DNA of 64,000 bases from Thalassospira lucentensis. GTDB taxonomy: Bacteria > Pseudomonadota > Alphaproteobacteria > Rhodospirillales > Thalassospiraceae. This document shows, in pieces, positions 27,105 to 36,149 of the stretch. The stretch lies in contig NZ_LPVY01000020.1 in NCBI RefSeq assembly GCF_001613805.1, forward strand, positions 147,486 through 211,485, written 5' to 3'. Numbering within the stretch: the first letter of the stretch is position 1; the number at the start of each line of letters is the position of its first letter. The notes under the pieces are model-generated. The model was not told the origin of the DNA. It did not search any database and saw nothing but the letters and a program-made list of their open reading frames with translations. The position numbers and the translations under genes are program-made.

Positions 27105-27189
27105 CGGCGAGGAAATGGGGCATTCATGGACTGGCGGATAAAACGGCCGGATCGTAGGCGCCGATAGGCTGGTAAATGAATGGGATTGA
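27105..27189 (+). pseudogene. decayed duplicate of the aldo/keto reductase 3' end
   Basis: Aligns with the last 88 bp of the AKR gene (26221-26308) at roughly 80 percent identity by eye. CGGCGAGGAAATG, CATTCATGG, the AAACGGCCGGATCGT run and a final TGGGA-TTGA are shared. Small deletions break the frame. The remaining 5' part of the gene is not recognisable upstream, so this is either a fragment left by a tandem duplication or a recombination scar. Confidence 0.75.
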
Positions 27190-27246
27190 CTGTTCGCAAG
27201 GAGTCTATCGATAGTAAATTTAGTTTGAACCAGACCTCTTGAAGAG

Positions 27247-27903
27247 CTAATCAGCGGCGTCCATTTCTGCGGATGTCGCTAGTTTTCTCTCAGCAAGCAT
27301 GCCCGGGAGCGTGAACAGATACATAACTAAAAGCTCAGTGAATTTATGAAGTGCCATTGCTTCATCAATAGTAAAGGGGTCCTCATCATGTGCCGCATCA
27401 TTGCCTTCAATACGAATATGGTGAGCCCACTCGGCCAACTCCTTTGTAATTAGTCCATCTTTTGCAACTTTATCTATTCGATTTACTAAATTTCCTTTTG
27501 TGTCCGGAGCAATTTGCTTGATCGCGACATCAAGCGTTTTACGAAACATTGTTCCAGAAGAATTTGGGGCAATCTTGATGTTCATAATTGCCTCTGAATA
27601 ATATGTTTTTACCGTTTCTGGAAGATGCTCCGGGATGGGGGGCGTATCACCTGCTGGTGCAAAGCTTAAAAGTTGAAACGCATTGGGGTATACTCCAAAG
27701 TGCTGACTAATTTCAGCATGAGACCCTGACAAACCGCGTCCTTCTAAAACCAAGAATACAGCTACAGAAGCCCGGCCACAGTGGCCACATCTCAGAAATG
27801 AGTGGATTTCTCTACGGTATGCTGGGGGGCGATACTCAGCCACAACGTGATGGCCAACATGCTTTACTTGGCAGTGCGGGCAGTCATGTGCAACTACGGC
27901 CAT
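27247..27903 (-). CDS. DUF4145 domain protein with zinc-ribbon-like N terminus
   Basis: A 218-residue protein. CPHC near residue 8 and CGHC near residue 39 suggest a zinc ribbon; residues about 100-205 match the DUF4145 pattern (FRKTLDVAIKQIA, AKDGLITKELAEWAHHIRIEGNDAAHDEDPFT). DUF4145 occurs in isolated genes and near restriction or defence loci; its function is unknown. The gene is AT-richer than both neighbours, has different codon use, and lies beside a decayed duplicate, all signs of horizontal arrival. GGGGAA precedes ATG 27903. Confidence 0.78.
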   Translation of the reverse strand: MAVVAHDCPHCQVKHVGHHVVAEYRPPAYRREIHSFLRCGHCGRASVAVFLVLEGRGLSGSHAEISQHFGVYPNAFQLLSFAPAGDTPPIPEHLPETVKTYYSEAIMNIKIAPNSSGTMFRKTLDVAIKQIAPDTKGNLVNRIDKVAKDGLITKELAEWAHHIRIEGNDAAHDEDPFTIDEAMALHKFTELLVMYLFTLPGMLAERKLATSAEMDAAD

Positions 27904-27971
27904 CTATATTCCCCATGGTAAATTAGCTATTATAGATACTCCCATGTTTCCAAGCAAATTTGAAGCAATTC

Positions 27972-29336
27972 TCAAACCGCCTGTGAATGCCGTCCGTGGG
28001 CGTGATCAAGATAGGTGTCAAAGGCCGCACAAACCGCACGGACAAGCGGTCGGCCGCTTTCGGTAAGGGTGATGTGTGTGCCGTTAACTTCGACAATGCC
28101 ATCCTGCGTCATGGCGCGGACGCGACCGATTTCCCATGTGAAACGGTCGACTGAGGTGCCGTGATCGGCACAGATGGCGGCAACATCAACCGTCAGGTTG
28201 CACATCAGTTCATTGATGATGTCGCGCCGGATGCGGTCCTCGTCACTGACCGCAATACCCTTTTCAATGCCGCATTCGCCCGCCTCGACCGCACGTTGCC
28301 AGCGGGCAAGAGCCGGGTCGTTCTGGGCATAGCCCTGCGGCAGGGATGAAATGGCCGAGGGGCCAAAGCCGATCAATGCTTCGGCGCGGTCGGTGGTGTA
28401 ACCCTGAAAATTCCGGTGCAAAAGGCCGCTTTTCTGCGCGATGGCCATGGCGTCGTCATCGCGGGCAAAATGGTCAAGGCCGATGGCGCTGTAACCGTGT
28501 GAGGTCAGCCGGGTCTGGATGGCCTCGTACTGGGCCCAGCGGGCTGCGGTATCGGGCAGGGCTTCGGTCGGGATCAGGTTCTGGTGTTTTTTCATCCATG
28601 GCACATGGGCATAGCCGAATACCGACAGGCGGTCGGGGTTGAGCGTGACCGTCTGATCAACGGTTTCGATGATGCTGTCGACCGTCTGGAACGGCAGGCC
28701 ATACATCAGATCGACATTGATGCCCGAAATCCTGTGCGCCCGCAGGCGGGCAATGACATCTTCGACCAGCTCAAACGATTGCACGCGGTTGACCGCACGC
28801 TGGACAAACGGGTTGAAATCCTGAATGCCGATGCTGGCGCGGGTAAAGCCGCAATCGGCCATGGCATCGATAAATTCCGGGGTTGCGGTGCGCGGATCCA
28901 TTTCAAGGGCGACTTCGGCATCGTCAAGGATATCGATGCGATCGGTCAGATCGGCCATGATCGCGCGCAGGTCTTCGGGTTTCAGTGCCGTCGGGCTGCC
29001 GCCGCCAAAATGAATGTGCGACACCTTGAAGCGATGCGCGGGGTCAAGCTTTGACAGCAGGCTTGCGATTTCAGCCCGAAGGGCGACAACAAAATTGCCG
29101 ACCGGGTCATATTGTTTGGTGATTTTGGTGTTGCAGCCGCAGAACCAGCACATTTCCCGGCACCACGGAATATGCAGATAAAGCGATAAGGGTTGTGCGG
29201 GATCAAGGTCACCCAGCCAGCTTTCGAAAGCCTTGCCATTCACCGACGCACTGAAATGCGGTGCGGTCGGATAGCTGGTATAGCGCGGCAGACGCAGGTC
29301 GTATTTTTCGTAAAGGGCGAGTTGCATGACGGACAT
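27972..29336 (-). CDS. hemN: oxygen-independent coproporphyrinogen III oxidase
   Basis: A 454-residue radical-SAM enzyme making protoporphyrinogen IX from coproporphyrinogen III without oxygen. The iron-sulfur motif is seen in YLHIPWCREMCWFCGCNTK (CxxxCxxC plus the extra Cys of true HemN), followed by HFGGGSPTAL and a C-terminal HemN domain. Full family length, which argues against the shorter HemW type. An FNR-like dyad 50 bp upstream fits induction under low oxygen. Stands alone on the minus strand. Confidence 0.93.
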   Translation of the reverse strand: MSVMQLALYEKYDLRLPRYTSYPTAPHFSASVNGKAFESWLGDLDPAQPLSLYLHIPWCREMCWFCGCNTKITKQYDPVGNFVVALRAEIASLLSKLDPAHRFKVSHIHFGGGSPTALKPEDLRAIMADLTDRIDILDDAEVALEMDPRTATPEFIDAMADCGFTRASIGIQDFNPFVQRAVNRVQSFELVEDVIARLRAHRISGINVDLMYGLPFQTVDSIIETVDQTVTLNPDRLSVFGYAHVPWMKKHQNLIPTEALPDTAARWAQYEAIQTRLTSHGYSAIGLDHFARDDDAMAIAQKSGLLHRNFQGYTTDRAEALIGFGPSAISSLPQGYAQNDPALARWQRAVEAGECGIEKGIAVSDEDRIRRDIINELMCNLTVDVAAICADHGTSVDRFTWEIGRVRAMTQDGIVEVNGTHITLTESGRPLVRAVCAAFDTYLDHAHGRHSQAV

Positions 29337-29386
29337 CCCGAAAATTCGTTCTGTCCGTCTTTTGCATTATTCCAAATTCATCTTCC

Positions 29387-29400
29387 TTGATATGCGTCAA
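29387..29400 (-). promoter_or_regulatory. FNR-like box upstream of hemN
   Basis: The minus strand reads TTGAC-GCAT-ATCAA, nine of ten positions matching TTGAT-N4-ATCAA. It lies 51-64 bp before the hemN start codon. An AATAAT hexamer lies closer to the gene, at slightly short spacing. Confidence 0.6.
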
Positions 29401-29419
29401 GGAGCGGCAAAGCGGGAAA

Positions 29420-29848
29420 TTACAGATGCTTGAAAGCTGAAATCAGATCAGCCCGCAGGATCGCCAGCCGTTCATTGCCGGTTTCCTCGTCATAAGGTTC
29501 GGCCTTGCCGACGCCCCAGATCGGGCCGGGCCATGCAGCATCATTTTTGAACCGGGCGACGACATGACAATGGAGTTGCGGGACCATGTTGCCCAGCATC
29601 GCGATATTGGTTTTATGTGCGTCGAAGCGACGTTTCAGCGTTGCCGAAACAGCGGCGCATTCATCGCCCAGCAATTTGCGTTCATCCGCGCTCAGGTCGT
29701 CATAATCGACCAGATTGGCGCGTTTGGGGACCAAAATCAGCCAGGGATAGCGGGCGTCATTCATCAGCAGGATATGGGATAGCGGCCCGTCGGTGACGAG
29801 ATCGGTATCGGCGGCAAGTTGCGGATGAAGGACAAATTCGTCGGTCAT
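29420..29848 (-). CDS. HIT-family protein
   Basis: A 142-residue histidine-triad superfamily protein. The motif appears as NMVPQLHCHVVARFKND, with the first two histidines present but the third of the canonical HxHxHxx triad missing. This is typical of a bacterial HIT subfamily also seen in other alphaproteobacteria. Members hydrolyse nucleotidyl phosphoramidates or dinucleotides; the altered triad makes the activity uncertain. AGAGG precedes ATG 29848. Same strand as hemN, 83 bp upstream of it. Confidence 0.82.
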   Translation of the reverse strand: MTDEFVLHPQLAADTDLVTDGPLSHILLMNDARYPWLILVPKRANLVDYDDLSADERKLLGDECAAVSATLKRRFDAHKTNIAMLGNMVPQLHCHVVARFKNDAAWPGPIWGVGKAEPYDEETGNERLAILRADLISAFKHL

Positions 29849-30038
29849 GGCGGGCCTCTTTTGGGGCTTGGTGAACTATGTGATCCTTATAATCGGAACG
29901 CATCAGCTTGTCGCGCGTTCCAGCAAAGGCGGACAGAATTGTCCATCCAATTGTTCTTTTTGAATAACTTGCAAATAACCCCGTTCCTGCCTAGCTAGAG
30001 CCGGGGTCGGACAAATGCATGACAGGAGCATGACCGGC

Positions 30039-31397
30039 ATGACGGACAGAAAACGGGTGGTAATTGTTGGCGCGGGTTTCGGGGGCATGAGTGCTGCCAA
30101 GAAACTTGCGGGCAAGGATGATGTTGATGTCATCCTGATTGACAAGCGCAATCATCATCTGTTTCAGCCGCTGCTTTATCAGGTCGCGACCGCCGACCTG
30201 TCACCGGCCGAAATCGCCTGGCCGATCCGCAGTATTTTCAGCCGCTATCCCAATGTTTCCGTTTTCATGGGCGAGGTCACCGGGCTTGATTTGCCGGGGC
30301 GGCGGATCATCGCCGGGGATCGCGACCTTTCATACGATTATCTGGTGATCGCGACCGGGGCGGTGACATCCTATTTCGGGAATGATCACTGGGCGATGGT
30401 CGCACCGGGTCTTAAAAACATTACCGAGGCGACCGATATCCGCAAGAGCCTGCTTCTGGCGTTTGAGCGCGCGGAAAACAGCGAAGATGCGGAAGAACGG
30501 CGCCGGTTGCTGAACTTTGTCGTGGTTGGCGGCGGGCCGACCGGGGTTGAGATGGCCGGGGCGATTGCCGAGCTTGCCAAACAGGCATTATCCCATGATT
30601 TCCGCCGGATCGATCCGCGTGATGCACGCATCATCCTTGCGGAAGGTGGCCCCAGATTACTGGGCGCATTCCCGGAGGATCTATCGGAATATACCCGCAA
30701 ATCCCTTGAAAAAATCGGGGTCGAGGTTCGGGTCAATCAGCAGGTTTCCGACATTACCGCGATGGGTGCGCAGATTGGCGATGAATTCATTCCGAGCGCC
30801 AATGTGATCTGGGGTGCGGGGGTTCGGGTTGATCATCTGGCCGACTGGACCGGGCGGGAATGTGATCGGGGTGGCCGGGTGATGGTCAATACCGATCTGT
30901 CGGTGCCGGGTTATGAGGATGTTTTTGTCATCGGTGATGCGGCGCATGTGCCGTGGCGCGATGGCATGACGGTGCCGGGGATTGCCCCGGCGGCCAAGCA
31001 GCAGGGCAAGTATGTTGGCGGGCGTATCCTTGATCATATGGCAAGCCGTGAAACGCCGCCATTTGCCTATCGCCATGCTGGAAATCTGGCGACGATTGGG
31101 CGTCATCGGGCGGTGATTGACCTGAACGGGTTGAAGCTGCGCGGCTGGTTGGCGTGGTGGTTCTGGGGGCTTGCGCATATCTATTTCCTGATCGGTCTGC
31201 GCGCGCCCGCCCTTGTGATGGTGCAGTGGGTCTGGAGTTATCTGTTCCGCAAAAAAGGCGCGCGTCTGATCACCGGACAGATGGCGGGCGAGGTATCGGA
31301 TCAGGCAAGCCCCGCCCAAAGCGCAGCATCAAGCCCGGGGCAGAAAAACGACAAGAACACCACCGGGGGAATGAGGGGCCGATCCATTCCCCGGTGA
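30039..31397 (+). CDS. ndh: type II NADH dehydrogenase (NDH-2)
   Basis: A 452-residue FAD-dependent, membrane-associated NADH:quinone oxidoreductase that does not pump protons. Dinucleotide folds are at VVIVGAGFGGMSAAKKL near the start and FVVVGGGPTGVEMAGAIAEL near 165-184. VFVIGDAAHVPW is the second FAD motif. A C-terminal amphipathic/hydrophobic region (LRGWLAWWFWGLAHIYFLIGL) anchors it. AGGAG lies ten bases before ATG 30039; ATG 30015 is an alternative. A Ser/Ala-rich tail ends the protein. Confidence 0.88.
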   Translation: MTDRKRVVIVGAGFGGMSAAKKLAGKDDVDVILIDKRNHHLFQPLLYQVATADLSPAEIAWPIRSIFSRYPNVSVFMGEVTGLDLPGRRIIAGDRDLSYDYLVIATGAVTSYFGNDHWAMVAPGLKNITEATDIRKSLLLAFERAENSEDAEERRRLLNFVVVGGGPTGVEMAGAIAELAKQALSHDFRRIDPRDARIILAEGGPRLLGAFPEDLSEYTRKSLEKIGVEVRVNQQVSDITAMGAQIGDEFIPSANVIWGAGVRVDHLADWTGRECDRGGRVMVNTDLSVPGYEDVFVIGDAAHVPWRDGMTVPGIAPAAKQQGKYVGGRILDHMASRETPPFAYRHAGNLATIGRHRAVIDLNGLKLRGWLAWWFWGLAHIYFLIGLRAPALVMVQWVWSYLFRKKGARLITGQMAGEVSDQASPAQSAASSPGQKNDKNTTGGMRGRSIPR

Positions 31398-31414
31398 TGG
31401 TGCCATCAGGCTTT

Positions 31415-32116
31415 TCATGCCGTCATGGCGATATCGGACACCTGCGTGTGACGTGCCTGTAGTTGCATGACGATATCGGTAACCTTTGCCTCGGCATCAG
31501 CGATGGATTTCTGGGTGCGTTCATCGCCGAATTCGTCATATTCGATGGCGGTGCTGTGCTGATCGGTGATGCCGATATATTCCAGCGGGGCGAAGACGCC
31601 GCCTTCGACATGGTTAAGATGGGCAACACGTCCACCCGGATCATATCCGAAATCGCCGCGCGAGGATAAGACCACCACCGATTTGCCACCGGTCAGCATC
31701 GGCCAGTACGGTTCGCCATCACGCGACCGGTCAAAACCGAAGGTGACGCCGACACGGACGATGTTTTCGATCCATGCCTTCATCTGGGCGGGCATGCCGA
31801 AATTATACATCGGCACCCCGGCAACAATCACATCGGCACGCAGCAGTTCGGAGAGCAGTTCGTCGCTTTCGGCCAGAACCTGATGCATCCAGTCTTCGCG
31901 CTGGGCCGGTTTGGTGAAGGCCGCATGAACCCAGTCACCGGTTACCGGGTTGGGGGGATTGGCCCCGACATCGCGATAGATGATTTCGTCATCCGGGCGG
32001 GTGGCGCGCCATTGTTCGATGAATTTGGCGGTAAGGCGGCGGGAGTGGGAGCCATGGGCGCGGGTGTCGGATCGGCCGGGGCGGGCACTGCTGTCGATAT
32101 GAAGAATGGTTGTCAT
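31415..32116 (-). CDS. azoR: FMN-dependent NADH-azoreductase
   Basis: A 233-residue flavodoxin-fold reductase of the AzoR family, which reduces quinones and azo compounds with NADH. The FMN loop is IDSSARPGRSDTRAHGSHSRRLTAKFI and the central motif is VAGVPMYNFGMPAQMKAWIENIVRVGVTFGFDR. Slightly longer than the usual 200 residues. AAAGGTG precedes ATG 32116. Divergent from a LysR gene, which probably controls it. Confidence 0.88.
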   Translation of the reverse strand: MTTILHIDSSARPGRSDTRAHGSHSRRLTAKFIEQWRATRPDDEIIYRDVGANPPNPVTGDWVHAAFTKPAQREDWMHQVLAESDELLSELLRADVIVAGVPMYNFGMPAQMKAWIENIVRVGVTFGFDRSRDGEPYWPMLTGGKSVVVLSSRGDFGYDPGGRVAHLNHVEGGVFAPLEYIGITDQHSTAIEYDEFGDERTQKSIADAEAKVTDIVMQLQARHTQVSDIAMTA

Positions 32117-32195
32117 GGGGCACCTTTGATCGTGAGTGATGATCTTTGTTCATCTGTTTCGATTTGCGTTACCCAATATTTGACTTGGATACAGG

Positions 32196-32243
32196 TTTTG
32201 ATCAAAATCGAATATCTCAGCCAATAGATGAATTGAGTTCATC
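32196..32243. promoter_or_regulatory. two dyads in the azoR/LysR divergent promoter
   Basis: TTTTGATCAAAA (32196-32207) is a perfect 12-bp palindrome. GATGAA-N5-TTCATC (32227-32243), which carries a T-N11-A core, ends four bases before the LysR start codon. Together they fit LysR recognition and autoregulation sites. The role is inferred. Confidence 0.5.
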
Positions 32244-32246
32244 CAT

Positions 32247-33137
32247 ATGCCCTTGCCCCCACTTGCGACCCTGCGCGCCTTTGAAGCCGCCGCCCGGCAC
32301 CTTAGTTTCAAGCGGGCGGCGTCCGAACTTGCCGTAACACCGACCGCGATCAGCCATCAGGTACGATTGCTTGAAGAAACCCTTGGTGTGCGATTGTTTG
32401 ACCGCAAGCCAAGGCAGGTGACACTGACCGCCGCCGGGCAGGAACTTTATCCCACATTGCGCGATGGCTTTGCCGGTTTTGCCGTTGCCATTGATCGGGT
32501 CAAGGCGCGCAAGCAGCAGCGCAGCCTGACGGTGTCGGTGCTGGCGTCGTTTGCGGCCAAATGGCTGTTGCCGCGCCTTGGCGGTTTTCAGGCAGCACAT
32601 CCCGATATCCATTTGCGGCTGCATACCTCCGCCGAGGTGGTTGACCTTAATTCCGGGATGGCCGATGCCGCGGTTCGATATGGACGGGGGCCTTTTGCGG
32701 GCATGGTGGTGCAAACCCTGTTTGCCGACCGCTTTGCGCCGGTGTGCAGCCCGATGTTAAACATCCAACAGCCCAACGACCTGCGCGGGCAGACCTTTTT
32801 GCATCTGGAATGGCTGCGCCCGGACGAGGCAACGCCGACCTGGGCGCGGTGGTGCAAGCTGGCCGGGTTGGATGATGTCGATTTATCAAGCGGGCTTAGT
32901 TTCAGTGACGATACCCACGCCATTCAGGCCGCCATCGCAGGGCAGGGCGTTGTTCTGGCCAGTTCGGCAATGGTGCGTTCGGAAATCGCCGCAGGGCTTC
33001 TGGTGCAGCCATTCGGCCCGGTGATGGAAGGGCATCATTATCATCTGATCCATACCGGCAAGAGTGCCAATATCAAGGAAATCGAGGCATTCGGTGCGTG
33101 GCTTGCGGACGAAATTGCCAAAGATGGTGCCGGGTGA
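32247..33137 (+). CDS. LysR-family regulator, GcvA-like
   Basis: A 296-residue LysR regulator of the GcvA type. It begins MPLPPLATLRAFEAAARHLSFKRAASELAVTPTAISHQVRLLEETLG, the characteristic first 50 residues, followed by the effector domain. Divergent from azoR with 130 bp between. The ligand is unknown; quinone or aromatic signals would match the target. Confidence 0.87.
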   Translation: MPLPPLATLRAFEAAARHLSFKRAASELAVTPTAISHQVRLLEETLGVRLFDRKPRQVTLTAAGQELYPTLRDGFAGFAVAIDRVKARKQQRSLTVSVLASFAAKWLLPRLGGFQAAHPDIHLRLHTSAEVVDLNSGMADAAVRYGRGPFAGMVVQTLFADRFAPVCSPMLNIQQPNDLRGQTFLHLEWLRPDEATPTWARWCKLAGLDDVDLSSGLSFSDDTHAIQAAIAGQGVVLASSAMVRSEIAAGLLVQPFGPVMEGHHYHLIHTGKSANIKEIEAFGAWLADEIAKDGAG

Positions 33138-33233
33138 TGAAGGTGCCCGGGATGCCGTCCTGCTTTGGCATTGACGCGGCGGCGGTGATGCGAAACCATG
33201 ACGGCCCGAACCCATGCTTCGATCAGGTGTCCA

Positions 33234-34019
33234 ATGCCCCGTTTCAGCGCCAATCTTTCATTCCTGTTTGCCGATCTGCCATTTGAAAAACGTTTCGCGG
33301 CGGCGGCAGCGGCCGGGTTTGGCGGGGTCGAATATGTCGGCGCCTATGACATGCCGATGGCAAGCGTCAAATCGCTATTGAGCGATAATGGTCTTGAACA
33401 GGTTTTGTTCAATATGCCGACCGGCGATTGGGAAAAGGGCGAACGCGGGCTTGCCTGCCGACCGGGGCGCGAGGATGCGTTTCGCGATTCCGTGGTCAGG
33501 GCGCTTGATTACGCGGCTGCGACCGGATGCAGAATGGTGCATTGCATGGCGGGATTGATGGGCAAGGGCGAGGATGCGGGCGAGCTGGCGCGGCTTTATT
33601 GCGACAATCTGCTTTATGCCGCCGATCTGGCCGAACAGGCCGGGGTCAAAATCCTGATCGAGCCGATCAATCCGATTGATATGCCGGGATATTTGTTAAA
33701 CTCGGTCGAGCAGGCCGCCGTGATCCTTGATCAGCTTGATCATCCCAATCTGGCGCTGCAATTCGATATTTACCACGCGCAGATTGTTGGCGGGAATATT
33801 GCGGCCCGTCTGGACAGGCATCTGGACAAAACCGCCCATATCCAGATTGCCGGTGTGCCGGGACGGCACGAACCCGATAGCGGCGAGCTTAATTACCCGT
33901 TCCTGTTTTATATGCTCGACCGGGTCGGGTATGACGGCTGGATCGGCTGCGAATACAAGCCGCATGGCAATACCGATGCCGGTCTTGACTGGATCCGCCC
34001 GTGGATGCCGAAATCCTGA
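33234..34019 (+). CDS. hyi: hydroxypyruvate isomerase
   Basis: A 261-residue TIM-barrel enzyme (AP endonuclease 2 superfamily) that interconverts hydroxypyruvate and tartronate semialdehyde. It has the family start PRFSANLSFLFADLPFEKRFAAAAAAGFGGVEYVG and the metal-ligand segments LIEPINPIDMPGYLL, LQFDIYHAQI and IGCEYKP. The start at 33234 is preferred over 33198 because AGGTG precedes it and the family begins here. It converges on the glycerate kinase gene, whose product acts in the same pathway. Confidence 0.88.
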   Translation: MPRFSANLSFLFADLPFEKRFAAAAAAGFGGVEYVGAYDMPMASVKSLLSDNGLEQVLFNMPTGDWEKGERGLACRPGREDAFRDSVVRALDYAAATGCRMVHCMAGLMGKGEDAGELARLYCDNLLYAADLAEQAGVKILIEPINPIDMPGYLLNSVEQAAVILDQLDHPNLALQFDIYHAQIVGGNIAARLDRHLDKTAHIQIAGVPGRHEPDSGELNYPFLFYMLDRVGYDGWIGCEYKPHGNTDAGLDWIRPWMPKS

Positions 34020-34025
34020 TCGGGG

Positions 34026-35288
34026 TTATTCGATCAGAATGGCGCGGAAGTCGTTTACGTTGGTCAGGGTCGGGCCGGTGATCAGGAGATCGTCGATTTT
34101 GGCGAATGCGCTATAGGCGTCGTTATTGGCCAGATATTCCCGAAGGTCGATACCGGCTGAAATCGCCTTTTGCCAGCTTGTCGGGTCGATGATGGCACCG
34201 GCGTTATCTTCGCTGCCGTCAATGCCGTCGGTATCAATGGCAAGCGCGCTGAACCCGGCGTGATCGCGGAACTGGATCAGGAGGGAGAGCAGAAATTCGC
34301 TGTTGCGGCCACCACGGCCCCCCTTTGCGCGGACCGTGACGGTTGTTTCACCGCCCGATAGCAGCACGCAGGGTCTGGCGGCGGGTTGGCCGTGATTGGC
34401 GACCTGATGGGCGATCCCGGCATGGACGATGGCGACCTCGCGGGCTTCGCCTTCGATGGCATCGCCCAGAATGACCGGATTGATGCCAAGGTCGCGGGCG
34501 ACCTTTGCTGCGGCCTCCAGGCTATCCTGCGGGCGTGACAGCATGATCACTTCATGCCCGTTAAAGCACTTGTCGCCCGGTTTGACGGTTTCATGGATGT
34601 CGTTATTCAAAAGTTCGGTCGCGGCCAGCGGGATTTCGATCCGGTAACGGCGGATGATATCAAGCGCGTCCTGCCCGGTTGTCGGATCGGCAACGGTGGG
34701 ACCGGATGCGATGATTGCCGGATCGTCGCCCGGTACATCGGATACCAGATAGGTCACCATGCGGGCGGGTGCACCGGCGGCGGCCAGCCTGCCGCCCTTG
34801 ATCGCGGACAGGTGTTTGCGCACACAGTTCATTTCGGAAATGGTCGCACCGCTATGAAGCAGGGCCTTGCTGATTGCCTGTTTGTCTTCGAGTGTCAGGC
34901 CCGGACCGGGCAGGGCCAGCAGGGCCGATCCGCCGCCTGAAATCATGCAGACCACCAGATCATCGGGACCAGCGGATTTGACGATATCAAGAATACGCTG
35001 GGCGGCTTTTTGCCCGGCTTCATCTGGGACCGGGTGGGAGGCTTCGACAATTTCGATTTTCTCGCACGGGACCGCATGACCATAGCGGGTGACGACCAGA
35101 CCGGAAATATCGCCATCCCATGCCTTTTCAAACGCCTGCGCCATATTGGCCGATGCCTTGCCCGCACCGATGACGATGGTTTTGCCCTTGGGCTTTGTCG
35201 GCAGGTTGCGCGGAATCTGGACCGCAGGATCGGCGGCCTTAAGGGCGGCATCCATCAACTGCAAAAGCGTGTCGCGCGATGTCGTCAT
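34026..35288 (-). CDS. glycerate 2-kinase (GckA/TtuD type)
   Basis: A 420-residue protein of the type II glycerate kinase family, with an N-terminal DUF4147 domain (IVIGAGKASANMAQAFEKAW, MISGGGSALLALPGPGLTLEDK) and a C-terminal MOFRL domain (LLSGGETTVTVRAKGGRGGRNSEFLL, ALAIDTDGIDGSEDNAGA). It phosphorylates glycerate to 2-phosphoglycerate. Older annotations call it TtuD hydroxypyruvate reductase, which is probably wrong. Lies 55 bp downstream of the gntR gene on the same strand. Confidence 0.87.
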   Translation of the reverse strand: MTTSRDTLLQLMDAALKAADPAVQIPRNLPTKPKGKTIVIGAGKASANMAQAFEKAWDGDISGLVVTRYGHAVPCEKIEIVEASHPVPDEAGQKAAQRILDIVKSAGPDDLVVCMISGGGSALLALPGPGLTLEDKQAISKALLHSGATISEMNCVRKHLSAIKGGRLAAAGAPARMVTYLVSDVPGDDPAIIASGPTVADPTTGQDALDIIRRYRIEIPLAATELLNNDIHETVKPGDKCFNGHEVIMLSRPQDSLEAAAKVARDLGINPVILGDAIEGEAREVAIVHAGIAHQVANHGQPAARPCVLLSGGETTVTVRAKGGRGGRNSEFLLSLLIQFRDHAGFSALAIDTDGIDGSEDNAGAIIDPTSWQKAISAGIDLREYLANNDAYSAFAKIDDLLITGPTLTNVNDFRAILIE

Positions 35289-35343
35289 GTCTGGTTTCCC
35301 TGAATGGTCGTATTTTTATCGTTCTTGTAATTGTATTTGCGGC

Positions 35344-36093
35344 TCAGTTCGGTTTGTTCACCGCGGCCAGTTTGAAATATTCGATGACCGCCTGCAAATG
35401 TTCGGACATGGCTTTTTCCGAGGCGTCCGGATCGCGGGCGGCGATGGCTTCGACAATCGCATAATGGTGTTCCTGCACCATCCGGTCAAAGGACGGGCCG
35501 GACAGATTGTTAAAGCGGATTTCGGTCAGGGCCGCCTGCAGGACATCGTGAAGCATTTTCATGACGTGGTAATAGATGATTGATCCGCTGGCGCGGCCGA
35601 TCATCATATGCAGGCGATGGTCATCATCGGCACGGTATTTTGGCGCGCGACGCGGATCGTGGGCCTGCCGGTAGGCGATGCGCAGCAGTTCGATATCCTC
35701 GTCACTGGCGTTGATGGCAGCGCGCCGCGCGGCCCAAGTTTCGAGCGTGCAGCGGATTTCCTGCAGGTCGCGCAGATTGTTAAGCGAGTCCCGTACAAGA
35801 TCGGTCATCGCGGTATCCATTTCGACCCCGGTCGAAGACAGGACTTCGGTGCCGCCGCCCTGAACCGCGCGAAGGTAACCACGGGTTTTAAGCTTTTGCA
35901 GGGCGGCCCGGACCGAAACGCGGCTGACTTTCATGTCCTCGGCAAGCTGTCGTTCGCCCGGCAGACGATCACCGGGCAGGAACATGCCCGCGGTGATCAT
36001 GTCGAGAAGCTTGTCGGCAACCTGATCGGCAATCCTTTTGGGCCGGTTGGCATCAACCGTGTCCGAAGACGGTACAGGTTTGACAGGCGGCAT
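35344..36093 (-). CDS. GntR-family regulator, FCD (FadR) subgroup
   Basis: A 249-residue repressor: winged HTH (GDRLPGERQLAEDMKVSRVSVRAALQKLKTRGYL) and a helical FCD ligand domain with metal-binding histidines (DDDHRLHMMIGRASGS, QEHHYAIVEAI). The start is set at ATG 36093 after GGAG; a longer frame from 36156 would place the TGGT-N3-ACCA dyad on its own start codon. Its position upstream of glycerate kinase suggests control of glycolate/glyoxylate use by an organic-acid ligand. Confidence 0.83.
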   Translation of the reverse strand: MPPVKPVPSSDTVDANRPKRIADQVADKLLDMITAGMFLPGDRLPGERQLAEDMKVSRVSVRAALQKLKTRGYLRAVQGGGTEVLSSTGVEMDTAMTDLVRDSLNNLRDLQEIRCTLETWAARRAAINASDEDIELLRIAYRQAHDPRRAPKYRADDDHRLHMMIGRASGSIIYYHVMKMLHDVLQAALTEIRFNNLSGPSFDRMVQEHHYAIVEAIAARDPDASEKAMSEHLQAVIEYFKLAAVNKPN

Positions 36094-36149
36094 GTTCTGA
36101 ACACTCCAGCAGCGACTGTACTCCAGCCGACAAACGCGTTTGGTTTTAT

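Larger units (their letters stand above)
26309..27246. other. non-coding, rearranged-looking stretch after the aldo/keto reductase
   Basis: About 940 bp with no convincing gene. From left to right it holds an AT-rich segment with a LexA-like box (26431-26445), a strong terminator (26497-26535), about 560 bp of GC-rich sequence with no recognised coding frame, and a decayed copy of the AKR 3' end (27105-27189). A 63-codon frame from ATG 26484 runs through the terminator and is not credible. Confidence 0.6.
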
